The notes under the pieces: model-generated | Database searches by the model: none | Told to the model about the DNA's origin: nothing | The model's input: the letters and a program-made list of their open reading frames with translations, nothing else | Position numbers and translations under genes: made by a program | Shown: positions 18,001 through 25,215 of the stretch, one piece after another | How positions within the stretch are numbered: position 1 is the stretch's first letter | Layout of the letters: the number at the start of each line of letters is the position of its first letter | NCBI GenBank assembly: GCA_030425205.1 | Contig: JAUIAP010000001.1 | Location: 372,001 to 436,000, forward strand | DNA: 64,000 bases | Source: Anaerolineae bacterium | GTDB taxonomy: Bacteria; Chloroflexota; Anaerolineae; Promineifilales; Promineifilaceae | Direction of reading: 5' to 3'

Positions 18001-18694
18001 TGATAAACGCATTGGCAATACAACCCGTTGCGGTGCGTTTCTTCTTTGCTTGGTAAGGCGGGATGACCACGCGCTTGGGAACAACGGGCTCCTCACGAAT
18101 TGGCGGTGCGACAACGGTTGCCTGTGCGGGCAGTTCACGCCGCGTCTGCCGCGTCGAGACACGTGTAATCTGGTCGTCTTCTGGTCTTGGTGGTGGGGTC
18201 GCTTGTTGTGCTCGCTGACGCGCACGGCGGCGGCGGATCTCTTCCACTTTCGCGGCATTTGGATCACGATGCGGGAGAGCTGTGCGTGGATTCACGACAG
18301 TTGCCTGTATATCTTCAGCCGTTGGCGGCGGATTAAAGCGGGGACGCGGCGATGTCGGCGAACCAGACGGATTATCGTTGGCGGGGCGCAACGTGGCGGG
18401 TTTGGGCTGCTGCGGATTGACGATGGGTGGCAACGGTGCGGACGGCGTGTTCTCATCGTCTGGATCAGGCAGTGGACGCGCCGTCATGACAGGACGCGGC
18501 GGCAGCGTGTCTCCATCATCGTCGTTGACAACGGGATTGTCGTGACTAAACAGCTCGTCGAGCGTAATCGTGACGGTCGGCTCGTCGACAGGCGGCAACG
18601 CTGCGGCCGTCTCTTCCGCATCATCTAACGCTTCCCCCTCAATATCTATCGTTGGCTGATCGTCTGGTTGTTCGAGTTCGTCGTTTTCGTTCAT
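15095..18694 (-). CDS. Class A penicillin-binding protein (transglycosylase/transpeptidase)
   Basis: A 1199-aa bifunctional peptidoglycan synthase, long for the family. A roughly 220-residue Pro/Asp/Arg-rich cytoplasmic N-terminus precedes one membrane helix (FIITFLLLLFGFIIGIAGLA). The GT51 glycosyltransferase domain has ATEDADYW, GGASTITQQLVR and ELYLNQIYYGNRAYGIEAAA. The transpeptidase has the active-site STIK at Ser601, an SYN motif and KTGT at about residue 805. After an Ig-like/exposed domain the C-terminus is a PTDTP/TATPI low-complexity stalk. It overlaps the upstream MaoC-like gene by ATGA, so the two are translationally coupled. The long disordered ends are typical of Chloroflexota proteins in this window. 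Confidence 0.93.
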   Translation of the reverse strand: MNENDELEQPDDQPTIDIEGEALDDAEETAAALPPVDEPTVTITLDELFSHDNPVVNDDDGDTLPPRPVMTARPLPDPDDENTPSAPLPPIVNPQQPKPATLRPANDNPSGSPTSPRPRFNPPPTAEDIQATVVNPRTALPHRDPNAAKVEEIRRRRARQRAQQATPPPRPEDDQITRVSTRQTRRELPAQATVVAPPIREEPVVPKRVVIPPYQAKKKRTATGCIANAFIITFLLLLFGFIIGIAGLAIGYVTIASDLPSVTELRSRASNFETIFIYDANGDLLYSVADPNEGNRTYVPLSQIDQDLIDATIATEDADYWTNPGFAPRAIARAAYTVVFSGAIAGGDITAAGGASTITQQLVRATLLDEDERGTQSVRRKLREIILAAELSRVETKETILELYLNQIYYGNRAYGIEAAARTYFRKSAADLTLAEASLLAGLPQAPALWDPISAPEYATGRQSEVLFLMSRAGYYTIEAAQSALNEGIAYKIQPPTASIRYPHFTLGVLQQLENIYGSQEIYGAGFRVYTTIRPDVQELAEQTLTSQRGNIQGWGANNAAMVVLDAQSAEILALVGSLDYRDEAISGQINMARVPRQPGSTIKPFVYLAGMERGYTPASLFWDVETAFPDGANPAYIPKNYDNEFHGPMLLRTALANSYNIPAVKALEFVGVCNFINRANAWGLTLTDDGCVETGAPRNFGLALSLGGGEISPLQMAGAFGMLANGGRVQTPASIQRIVDKNGQTVFSNGQPTGDTALQAVAVEGISADHAHLLTSILSDNNARIPEFTANNLLNLPGHNVAAKTGTSGTNEFDVRDAWTIGYSPEIVTAVWVGNTDNSPLNNAASGYRVASPIWNQFMMAYLANRQPVTFQRPTSVIEREICADSGVTVTPNCPNRKTELFSIAQPPLPPEDHFIRSVTVDRWTLRRVTEFCNDEEQFSISDFNLLVDGSTPEMQQRYAGAVVRWLEGSGRWWANNYGVTFPVQQTSLLVTDGCEPGTQRPQALIQQPLQNETLDQPFIQIGGIANAPGFGGYQLEYGFGAEPTQWFPIGGFESNVQTGGRLGVWDTSTVPNGGIITLRLLVFGPDNPYTSNVVDRPRKEARIVVNLIKPTAVPLPTDTPTQIPTNTPVVVTATPIPSTPTPIVVTATPIVPTDTPIVVIATDTPIIVTPTDIPLIPTETPELLPPSTRVPTSTPYP

Positions 18695-19149
18695 GTCGTC
18701 GGGCGCAGTTTGACCAAGAATCGCCAGTCACCACGTTGTACAATTGTATCGTCTTGTTTAATAACGCGAAACTGCACCAAAACGTTCCCGACGTTTAACC
18801 GACGCATCGCCTTCGTTTCAACAACTTCCAGTGTGACCCGAATGCTATCCCCAATAAAAACAGGCGCGGAGAACTTGCACGTCATCTCGCGGAAGGCGAC
18901 GACCGTCCCTTCCAATACACCAGTTTGAATGATAAGACCGCTCGCGATTGACTGTATCAATAGGCCATGCGCAATGCGCTGTCCATATTGAGTAGTTTTG
19001 GCAAATTCAGCGTCGGTGTGGACTTGGTTGAAGTCGCCTGAGAGGTTGGCAAACGCCATGATGTCCGCAGCGGTGATGGTGCGGGAGGGAGATGTGGCGG
19101 TTAGGCCAATGACAAACTGTTCAAAGTAAAGGCCGCGTATCATGGACAT
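18691..19149 (-). CDS. MaoC-like hotdog-fold acyl-CoA hydratase
   Basis: A roughly 152-aa single-hotdog protein of the MaoC (R-specific enoyl-CoA hydratase) family. The hydratase signature is present: ITAADIMAFANLSGDFNQVH, with the catalytic Asp and His, followed by GQRIAHGLLIQSIASGL. It would hydrate trans-2-enoyl-CoA to (R)-3-hydroxyacyl-CoA. The start could be 19164, 19149 or 19143; no good ribosome site decides. The stop overlaps the start of the class A PBP gene, an unexpected partner with no obvious functional link. Confidence 0.85.
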   Translation of the reverse strand: MSMIRGLYFEQFVIGLTATSPSRTITAADIMAFANLSGDFNQVHTDAEFAKTTQYGQRIAHGLLIQSIASGLIIQTGVLEGTVVAFREMTCKFSAPVFIGDSIRVTLEVVETKAMRRLNVGNVLVQFRVIKQDDTIVQRGDWRFLVKLRPTT

Positions 19150-19224
19150 ATGATTGAAACGCAAATAAACGCGAACTGTCTATAAAGAAAGGCGAGTACA
19201 TCCTTCCCATGCGAACCCGATGGG

Positions 19225-20298
19225 CTAACTTTCTTGCAATGCCGACAATTTTGCCGTTTCGTCAGCGATGGTCAGGGCTTCGATGAAGGGATGCAGATCA
19301 CCGTCGATGACCGATTGCAGATTGTAGCTGGTGTAGTTGATGCGGTGGTCAGTAACGCGGGATTGGGGATAGTTGTAGGTGCGGATTTTTTCAGATCGGT
19401 CGCCGCTGCCTACTTGGGATTTTCGATCGGCCGATAATTCCGCGTTCTGCTTCTCCTCTTCCATCTCTTGCAAACGTGCCTGAATGATCGCCTTTGCCAA
19501 CTCTTTATTCTGTGACAGACTGCGCTCAGACTGAATTTTGACCATCAATCCCGACGGCTTATGAATGACACGCGCCGCCGTCGCATTTTTCTGCATGTGC
19601 TGACCGCCCGGCCCGGCCGAAAATTCCGCCTTGATCTCAAGATCATTTTCGTCCAACGTCACATCGACCGCATCTAACTCTGGGATCACAGCGACCGTGA
19701 CGGTGCTGGTATGGATGCGCCCTTGCGATTCGGTGACGGGAACGCGCTGCACGCGATGGACACCGCTCTCGAATTTCAAGCGCGAAAATGCGCCATCTCC
19801 CTTGATCGCCGCAATTACCTCTTTATAGCCGCCCACTCCCGTCGAGTTCTCGTCCATCAGCTGAACTTTGAAGCCGTGATTTTCAGCATAGCGCGTATAC
19901 ATGCGGAAAAGATCGGCCGCAAAAATGCCTGCCTCGTCCCCGCCTGCCCCGGCGCGAATTTCGAGAAAGATGTTGCGTTTGTCACGCGGGTCTTTTGGAA
20001 TGAGCAGGCGCACCATCTTATCTTCGAGCTTTTCCAACTTGGTTTCAAGCGTCTTGACTTCGGCCTGCGCCATTTCGACCATCTCCGCATCGTCCTCAAG
20101 CGCGACCATCTCGCGGGCTTCGACGAGCTCTTGCGAAAGCGACTGGTGCTTGCGATAGGTGCGGACGAGCGGCTCTATGTCAGAGCGTTCTTGAGCGAGT
20201 GCGGTCAACTTTTCATAGTCGGCCGTAATCGCGGGATCTGCCATCTGATGATCGATGGCCTCAAATCGTTGGGCAACTTGTTCTATTTTATCGAGCAT
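19225..20298 (-). CDS. prfA: Peptide chain release factor 1
   Basis: Class I release factor for UAA/UAG stop codons. 357 aa, the usual RF1 length. The stop-recognition region carries RVPVTESQGRIHTSTV with PVT, the RF1 variant of the anticodon tripeptide. The catalytic loop has GGQ, but in the context SAGPGGQHMQKNATAARV, where most bacterial RF1 proteins have GAGGQHVN. The coding DNA at this spot is a broken TCGGCCG word. No prmC methyltransferase gene is adjacent. A TATAAT lies 7 nt before the ATG, so the mRNA may be leaderless. Confidence 0.95.
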   Translation of the reverse strand: MLDKIEQVAQRFEAIDHQMADPAITADYEKLTALAQERSDIEPLVRTYRKHQSLSQELVEAREMVALEDDAEMVEMAQAEVKTLETKLEKLEDKMVRLLIPKDPRDKRNIFLEIRAGAGGDEAGIFAADLFRMYTRYAENHGFKVQLMDENSTGVGGYKEVIAAIKGDGAFSRLKFESGVHRVQRVPVTESQGRIHTSTVTVAVIPELDAVDVTLDENDLEIKAEFSAGPGGQHMQKNATAARVIHKPSGLMVKIQSERSLSQNKELAKAIIQARLQEMEEEKQNAELSADRKSQVGSGDRSEKIRTYNYPQSRVTDHRINYTSYNLQSVIDGDLHPFIEALTIADETAKLSALQES

Positions 20299-20305
20299 AC
20301 GGCTG

Positions 20306-20311
20306 ATTATA
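20306..20311 (-). promoter_or_regulatory. Candidate -10 box of prfA (leaderless)
   Basis: A perfect TATAAT on the minus strand is separated from the prfA ATG by 7 nt, which would place the transcript start at or next to the start codon. No good -35 is visible. Confidence 0.45.
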
Positions 20312-20443
20312 GCTTGCGAAATGAGGGATAGCTATTGGAGCTATTTCTGTATGACAGGTTAGGTGTTGAGAATGTCCGAACCGATGTATGATTCAGTTAA
20401 TCAAGCGGAGCATTTGCTCTCGCTAATGGTCAACCCCGTTTCG

Positions 20444-20472
20444 TTGATCTTAATTGACGCACTGCGTATAAT
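20444..20472 (+). promoter_or_regulatory. Promoter of the PRC-barrel gene
   Basis: TTGATC and TATAAT hexamers are separated by 17 nt. The transcript would have a leader of about 110 nt containing a hairpin and a heptamer array. Confidence 0.65.
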
Positions 20473-20534
20473 GTTTACTTATCATGCGATAAGGATTGTC
20501 GTGATAAGAATTATTTTAGTGTCAGTCGCAAATT

Positions 20535-20584
20535 GCGAGTAAAAAACCTTTTTACTCGCTACAAGCCACTAGCCACTAGCCACT
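20535..20584 (+). repeat. Hairpin and AGCCACT heptamer array in the leader of the PRC-barrel gene
   Basis: A perfect 11-bp stem (GCGAGTAAAAA / TTTTTACTCGC, loop of 3) is followed by three exact tandem copies of AGCCACT at 20564-20584, ending 7 nt before the ATG. No Shine-Dalgarno is seen in between. Confidence 0.8.
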
Positions 20585-20591
20585 AAATCCC

Positions 20592-21311
20592 ATGAGACTT
20601 AGCAAAGACCTCGTAAACAAATCTGTCGTTTCAATTGATGAAGGCCGCGTCGTCGGTCAGGTAAAGGATGTCTATTTTTCGGCCGATCTCTCCCGCATGA
20701 TCGGCATTTTCTTGGGAAAAGAAGGGCTGATTCGCCGTAAATCGCTCATCGTTCCCGTCGATGCGGTCGTCGTGTTTGGGATTGATGCAGTGTTGATCAA
20801 AACGGCTTCTGCCTTGACCGACAATAAAATGTTGACTGAAGCTGAACAGTGGATCCGACTGAACGACCTCGAAGGGCGCGATGTGGACACACCGGGTGGC
20901 ACGCGAGTCGGCACGATTGGTGATGTTATTTTGGATGAAGAGGGGCGCGTTGATTCGTTCTATCTCTCGCGCGTCTTGGTGGAAGGTCCCCTTGCGGAAA
21001 CCAAACAGATCGACCGTCGCGCCATGATCGATAGTGGTCAAGCGGATGGTGTGTTGACGATTGACCTGCCTCGTGCGGAAGATCCCGAACATTACGTGCC
21101 GCCAGTCGTTGAAAAAGCGCCTGAACCTGCACCACGTCCAGCGCCAGTGGCACCAATTGAGCAACAACCCACCCTTGTCGTTGAAGAAGAGACAGAGGAA
21201 GAAATTGAAACGGGCGAGGCCGCCATTTTAATGGAGCCAAAGAGTCTGCCTGCAATTCCGAGTGAGAGTTCGGCCGATATTATCGAGGCTGAAATTATTG
21301 AAGAGGAGTGA
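20592..21311 (+). CDS. PRC-barrel domain protein
   Basis: A 239-aa protein with two PRC-barrel modules: residues 1-75 (RLSKDLVNKSVVSIDEGRV, VGQVKDVYFSADLSRMIGIF) and about 90-160 (DLEGRDVDTPGGTRVGTIGD, VDSFYLSRV). The rest is a Pro/Glu-rich acidic tail ending IIEAEIIEEE. PRC barrels occur in RimM and in photosynthetic reaction-centre H subunits and bind RNA, protein or membranes. The acidic tail is unusual. It is followed 3 nt later by an acyl-CoA dehydrogenase gene, whose ribosome site (GAGGAG) lies in its last codons, so the two form an operon. Molecular role unknown. Confidence 0.82.
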   Translation: MRLSKDLVNKSVVSIDEGRVVGQVKDVYFSADLSRMIGIFLGKEGLIRRKSLIVPVDAVVVFGIDAVLIKTASALTDNKMLTEAEQWIRLNDLEGRDVDTPGGTRVGTIGDVILDEEGRVDSFYLSRVLVEGPLAETKQIDRRAMIDSGQADGVLTIDLPRAEDPEHYVPPVVEKAPEPAPRPAPVAPIEQQPTLVVEEETEEEIETGEAAILMEPKSLPAIPSESSADIIEAEIIEEE

Positions 21312-21314
21312 TAG

Positions 21315-22466
21315 ATGATTGGAACCAGTTTTGGTTTGACTGATGAACAGCGCGAAATCCAGCAGCTTGCCCGCGATTTTGCCCGCAACGAAATTGCCCC
21401 TGCGGCCGAACATTTTGATAAAACGCATGAATTCCCATGGCCGATTATCAAAAAGGCACAAGAGCTTGGGCTGACCTCAATGAACGTGCCAGAGCAATAT
21501 GGCGGATTGGGACTTTCGCTATTTGAAGAGGTACTCGTCGGCGAAGAGCTGGCATGGGGTTGCACAGGCGTCTCGACCGCGATCTCCGCAACAGGGCTGG
21601 GCTGGTTGCCCATTCTTATCGCGGGGTCAGAAGCGCATAAAGAAGCGTATGGCGGCAGGATTGCCGATGGGGAACTTGCGGCTTACTGCGTGACGGAACC
21701 AGAAGCGGGTTCTAATGTTGCGGGCATCAAGACCAACGCCCGTAAAGTCGATGGTGGGTACATCATCAACGGGCGCAAAACGTTTATCACGGGTGCGCCT
21801 GAAGCCAGCTTTTATACCGTTTTCGCCTACACCGACAGGGAGAAGAAACATAAGGGAATGAGTGGTTTTATCGTTGACCGCGACACAGAAGGGGTCAGCG
21901 TCACAAAGCCATTTGACAAACTCGGTCAACATGCCAGCAGCACGGCAGGCGTAATCTTTGAAGATGTCTTTATCCCCGACGAAAAGTTGTTGGGCAGCGA
22001 AGGCATGGGCTTTTTAATTGCAATGAAGGTGTTTGACAAAAGCCGACCCGGAACGGCGGCTGGGGCCATCGGGCTGGCACAGCGTGCGCTCGACGAATGT
22101 ATTCGCTATGCGAAAGAGCGTGAAAGCTTTGGCAAACAAATCTTCCAGCATCAGGCGATTGGTCACATGATTGCGGATATGGCAATGAACGTCGAAGCGG
22201 CACGCCTGTTGACCCATAAGTCAGCTTGGCTGGTGGATCAGGGAACACCCGCGACAAAAATCGCCTCCTTTGCAAAGGCATTTTCGGCCGATCACGCCAT
22301 GAAAATCGCCGTGGACGCCGTGCAAGTATTTGGCGGCTATGGCTTCATGAGCGAATATCCCGTCGAAAAGCTGATGCGCGACGCGAAAATTTTCCAAATC
22401 TACGAAGGGACGAGTCAAATTCAGCGCAACATTATCGTGCGTGAACTGTTTGGAAAAAGTCGTTAG
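21315..22466 (+). CDS. Acyl-CoA dehydrogenase
   Basis: FAD enzyme catalysing alpha,beta-desaturation of acyl-CoA, 383 aa. Signatures: CVTEPEAGSNVAGIKTNARK (ACADS_1 region), GGRIADGELAAY, and QVFGGYGFMSEYPVEKLMRD with the following FQIYEGTSQIQRNII near the C-terminus, which includes the catalytic Glu region (YEGTSQI) of short/medium-chain enzymes. No signal peptide. It is the second gene after the PRC-barrel protein; electron transfer flavoprotein genes are not in the window. Followed by a strong terminator. Confidence 0.94.
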   Translation: MIGTSFGLTDEQREIQQLARDFARNEIAPAAEHFDKTHEFPWPIIKKAQELGLTSMNVPEQYGGLGLSLFEEVLVGEELAWGCTGVSTAISATGLGWLPILIAGSEAHKEAYGGRIADGELAAYCVTEPEAGSNVAGIKTNARKVDGGYIINGRKTFITGAPEASFYTVFAYTDREKKHKGMSGFIVDRDTEGVSVTKPFDKLGQHASSTAGVIFEDVFIPDEKLLGSEGMGFLIAMKVFDKSRPGTAAGAIGLAQRALDECIRYAKERESFGKQIFQHQAIGHMIADMAMNVEAARLLTHKSAWLVDQGTPATKIASFAKAFSADHAMKIAVDAVQVFGGYGFMSEYPVEKLMRDAKIFQIYEGTSQIQRNIIVRELFGKSR

Positions 22467-22490
22467 ATAGTCTTCACACAACTGATATAA

Positions 22491-22530
22491 AACAAAAGCG
22501 GCGCACAATTGGTGCGCCGCTTTTGTTTTA
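22491..22530. terminator. Bidirectional terminator between convergent genes
   Basis: A long perfect hairpin (AAAACAAAAGCGGCGCACAA and its complement) with A-tract and T-tract flanks sits between the acyl-CoA dehydrogenase and the convergent small gene. Confidence 0.9.
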
Positions 22531-22543
22531 CGTTTTTAGACGA

Positions 22544-22759
22544 TCAAAGTTCTTCGCTGAAAAAGTTTTGTGACCAGTCGATCATGACCTGACGCAGCCG
22601 TTGCGCTTGTTCTTCTGTGATTTCATGATTGACCTGCACCTCTTCTTGCTGAAACGCATTGGGGAAAAATGTGCGTTTAAACTCCTCATAAGAGGCAAAC
22701 TTTTGATCTTTTCGTATCGGGTCGGTCATGACCTTCTCCAACAAGCTACTACGTGGCAT
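22544..22759 (-). CDS. Small protein of unknown function
   Basis: About 71 aa, not recognised. I choose the ATG at 22759 (MPRSSLLEKV), with GGGAG 8 nt upstream; the frame also extends to a GTG at 22807 without a ribosome site. Composition is amphipathic and acidic: SYEEFKRTFFPNAFQQEE, then HEITEEQAQRLRQVMIDWSQNFF. No signal, membrane segment or known motif. It is 62 nt downstream of the Ntn-hydrolase-like gene in the same direction and may be co-transcribed with it, so it could be a partner or regulator. Confidence 0.55.
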   Translation of the reverse strand: MPRSSLLEKVMTDPIRKDQKFASYEEFKRTFFPNAFQQEEVQVNHEITEEQAQRLRQVMIDWSQNFFSEEL

Positions 22760-22821
22760 CGTTGATACTCCCATATTCGCGGGGGACTGCCCCAAATTCG
22801 TCTTCACAAATTCATTGTATG

Positions 22822-24093
22822 TTATTTTTGATAGCGCGTAAAGAAGTGCGGATTGAGTGACTCATCAAAGTACTGCTTGCGATTGAGCCAAATCAACCCA
22901 TCTTTTTTGCTGATAACGGCAACATCGGTTGGGCCATCGACTGATTTTGCATCGGCCGAAAATCGCCTTCTCAACGATGTTATATCGACCAAAGCCCGCG
23001 CCAACTCCCCCAACTCTTTGCGATGGGCAAAACGAATCGCCTTCATGAAGGGATCGATATAGACATTGCGCTGATACCGTTTCATTTTGTCGCGCAATTT
23101 CGCCACCTGCTCGATGCGCCACTCGTTGATTTGCGCCTGTTGCAAATCAGAAAGACCCTCAATCTGCTCACTGAGATCATTGCCAAACAGTTGATCGATC
23201 TCCTCCCATAACTCCTCTTCAAATCCTTCATGCACACCAAACAGGAAGGAGAGAACCACGTCCGCCTGAGCATAGGGGATGATGCGTGGGCCCTTTGCGG
23301 GTGTGTATTGATAGCTTTGATGCGCCGCCTCGCGATAGCGCAGCGCATCGAACACCATCCCTTCGATTTGATAGGCGCGACAGCATGGGAAAACATCGGC
23401 CGATCCAAATCCCGCCAACACCAACCCCGTATATTCACGCAGGGGATGATCGGTCAAATCTTTGGCGAAGATTTTTGCCGCACCCATCAACAAGGCATTG
23501 CGCTGTGCAGTTGAGAGCGGCAACCGCTCAAAGACGGCATCGAGCGCATCATTTAAGGCGGACTTCGCTTCAACCAAAATACGTTCGGGATGGGTGGCGG
23601 GAATGCCGACGGCATCGGGCAGTTGATCAATTTCGGCAATCGCCTCCTCAATATATTGGGCAAAAATCTCGCTCACATCTTGTGGGGTGGGCGGATTCTT
23701 CATCGCAAAACGCAGCTTGATCTCATTGTCAAAGTTGAGCCGAATGCGATAGTAGAAGCGGTTGCTCAACGTTGTAAAGTAGTGGGATTGCAACGCCGCA
23801 ACGGGTGGGGTTCGGCCGATTTCGCCCAAATAGGTGATGAAATCGGCGGCGCATTCATCCAGTGTGCGAAACTGCTCAAACTCGGCGACGCGCTCACGAT
23901 ACCCGTGGATCAGCACCTCCCACGGCATTCCCATAAACGAGGCGGAGCTGTATACCATCAGCGCAATCGGCCAATCGTGGACGAGTCCAAATAGCTTGTT
24001 GGCGAATTTGTGGATACCTGTGACGGAGGAGGCTGCGCTGTCTGCGGCAAGTGCGACCGCATCACGGTTGATGACGACGACTTCAGTGGTCAA
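22822..24093 (-). CDS. Proteasome-like Ntn hydrolase with long C-terminal extension
   Basis: 423 aa. The N-terminus TTEVVVINRDAVALAADSA matches the start of proteasome beta/HslV-type N-terminal-nucleophile hydrolases. After loss of Met1 the chain begins with Thr (Thr1), Asp sits at position 17 (AADSA) and Lys at 32 (ANKLF), where the proteasome catalytic set is Thr1/Asp17/Lys33. MVYSSASFMGMPWEVLIHGY follows as a second strand-rich block. The remaining roughly 250 residues are helical and charged with no motif known to me. No signal peptide, so it acts in the cytoplasm. No alpha-subunit, AAA unfoldase or Pup gene is near. Activity is inferred from motif and fold only. Confidence 0.65.
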   Translation of the reverse strand: MTTEVVVINRDAVALAADSAASSVTGIHKFANKLFGLVHDWPIALMVYSSASFMGMPWEVLIHGYRERVAEFEQFRTLDECAADFITYLGEIGRTPPVAALQSHYFTTLSNRFYYRIRLNFDNEIKLRFAMKNPPTPQDVSEIFAQYIEEAIAEIDQLPDAVGIPATHPERILVEAKSALNDALDAVFERLPLSTAQRNALLMGAAKIFAKDLTDHPLREYTGLVLAGFGSADVFPCCRAYQIEGMVFDALRYREAAHQSYQYTPAKGPRIIPYAQADVVLSFLFGVHEGFEEELWEEIDQLFGNDLSEQIEGLSDLQQAQINEWRIEQVAKLRDKMKRYQRNVYIDPFMKAIRFAHRKELGELARALVDITSLRRRFSADAKSVDGPTDVAVISKKDGLIWLNRKQYFDESLNPHFFTRYQK

Positions 24094-24195
24094 GTTGATT
24101 TCTCCATTTTGGTTTGAATATAGCAGAAAAGTGCCATAATTGGGAAGATCAGCGTTGTTAACGCGCCAAAAGTTGGCAACGTGCTATGGAATTTT

Positions 24196-25197
24196 ATGCT
24201 GAAAATAGTTGTTGATGCGATGGGAAGTGATGAGAATCCGCGTCCAGATGTGGCGGGCGCGGTGCTGGCTGCGCGGGAGTGGGGGGATACGATTGTGCTG
24301 GTTGGGGATGAGCGATTAATTTCGGCCGAACTCGCCCAACACGACACCGCTAATCTCCCAATCGAAGTTGTCCATGCCCCAGAGGCAATCACGATGACCG
24401 ACAAGCCCGCCGTCGCCTCGCGCCAGAAAAAGCAGTCGTCTATGCATGTCGGGATGAATTTGGTGAAAGCAGGTTCGGCCGATGCGTTTGTCACCGCTGG
24501 CAACACGGGGGCGGTTTTGGCTGTGGCAACCCTGCACACGCTTAAACGCATTCGCGGCATCAAACGTCCTGCCCTTGGCGTGCGTTTTCCTGTGCCAAAC
24601 TTTCCACTGCTGATCGACGGTGGCGCGAATGCCGATGTCAAGGCTGAATTTTTGGCGCAATTTGGGCTGATGGGCAGTTTGTATATGGAAAAGGTTGAGG
24701 GGATTGCCAATCCGAAGGTCGGGATTATCTCGAATGGGGAGGAGGACGGAAAGGGGAGTCTACTCGTGCAGGAAGCATTTGAACTGCTAAAGGAGTTACC
24801 GATCAACTTTATCGGCAGTTTGGAGCCAAAACAGTTTTTTGGGGGTGCGGCGCATGTTGGTGTCACCGATGGATTTACGGGGAACGTGATGCTGAAATCG
24901 GCCGAAGCCATCGCCCGCCTGCTCCTCGGCGAACTGCGCGACGCGATCTACAGCAGCACACGCACCAAAATTGGCGGCCTTCTGGCACGTCCCGCCTTCG
25001 ACCAAGTCCGCGCACAAATGAGTTCCGAACAAGTCGGCGGTGCGCCCTTGCTAGGCGTGAATGGGATCGTTATCATCGGGCATGGTAGCAGTAGTGCAAT
25101 CGCTGTAAAAAACGCGATTGGTCAAGCACGGCGAGCGGTACAGGGCAATGTATTAGAGGCAATTCGTGGCGTTGTTATTCATGAATCGGCCGGATAA
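24196..25197 (+). CDS. plsX: Phosphate acyltransferase PlsX
   Basis: Converts acyl-ACP and phosphate to acyl-phosphate, the first step of PlsX/PlsY phospholipid synthesis. About 333 aa from the ATG at 24196 (MLKIVVDAMGSDENPRPDV); the in-frame ATG at 24181 adds five residues not found in the family. Signatures: VVDAMGSDENP, SADAFVTAGNTGAVLA, RPALGVRFP, VGVTDGFTGNVMLKSAEA and GHGSSSAIAVKNAI. It is followed 18 nt later by fabF, the usual neighbour in Gram-positive-like lipid clusters, although fabD, fabG and acpP are missing here. Three TCGGCCGA palindromes lie inside. Confidence 0.95.
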   Translation: MLKIVVDAMGSDENPRPDVAGAVLAAREWGDTIVLVGDERLISAELAQHDTANLPIEVVHAPEAITMTDKPAVASRQKKQSSMHVGMNLVKAGSADAFVTAGNTGAVLAVATLHTLKRIRGIKRPALGVRFPVPNFPLLIDGGANADVKAEFLAQFGLMGSLYMEKVEGIANPKVGIISNGEEDGKGSLLVQEAFELLKELPINFIGSLEPKQFFGGAAHVGVTDGFTGNVMLKSAEAIARLLLGELRDAIYSSTRTKIGGLLARPAFDQVRAQMSSEQVGGAPLLGVNGIVIIGHGSSSAIAVKNAIGQARRAVQGNVLEAIRGVVIHESAG

Positions 25198-25215
25198 TTG
25201 AGGCGTGGGGTGAGA

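Noticed and set aside
24090..24911. 273-aa minus-strand frame
   Set aside because: It is antisense to plsX, whose family motifs are complete.
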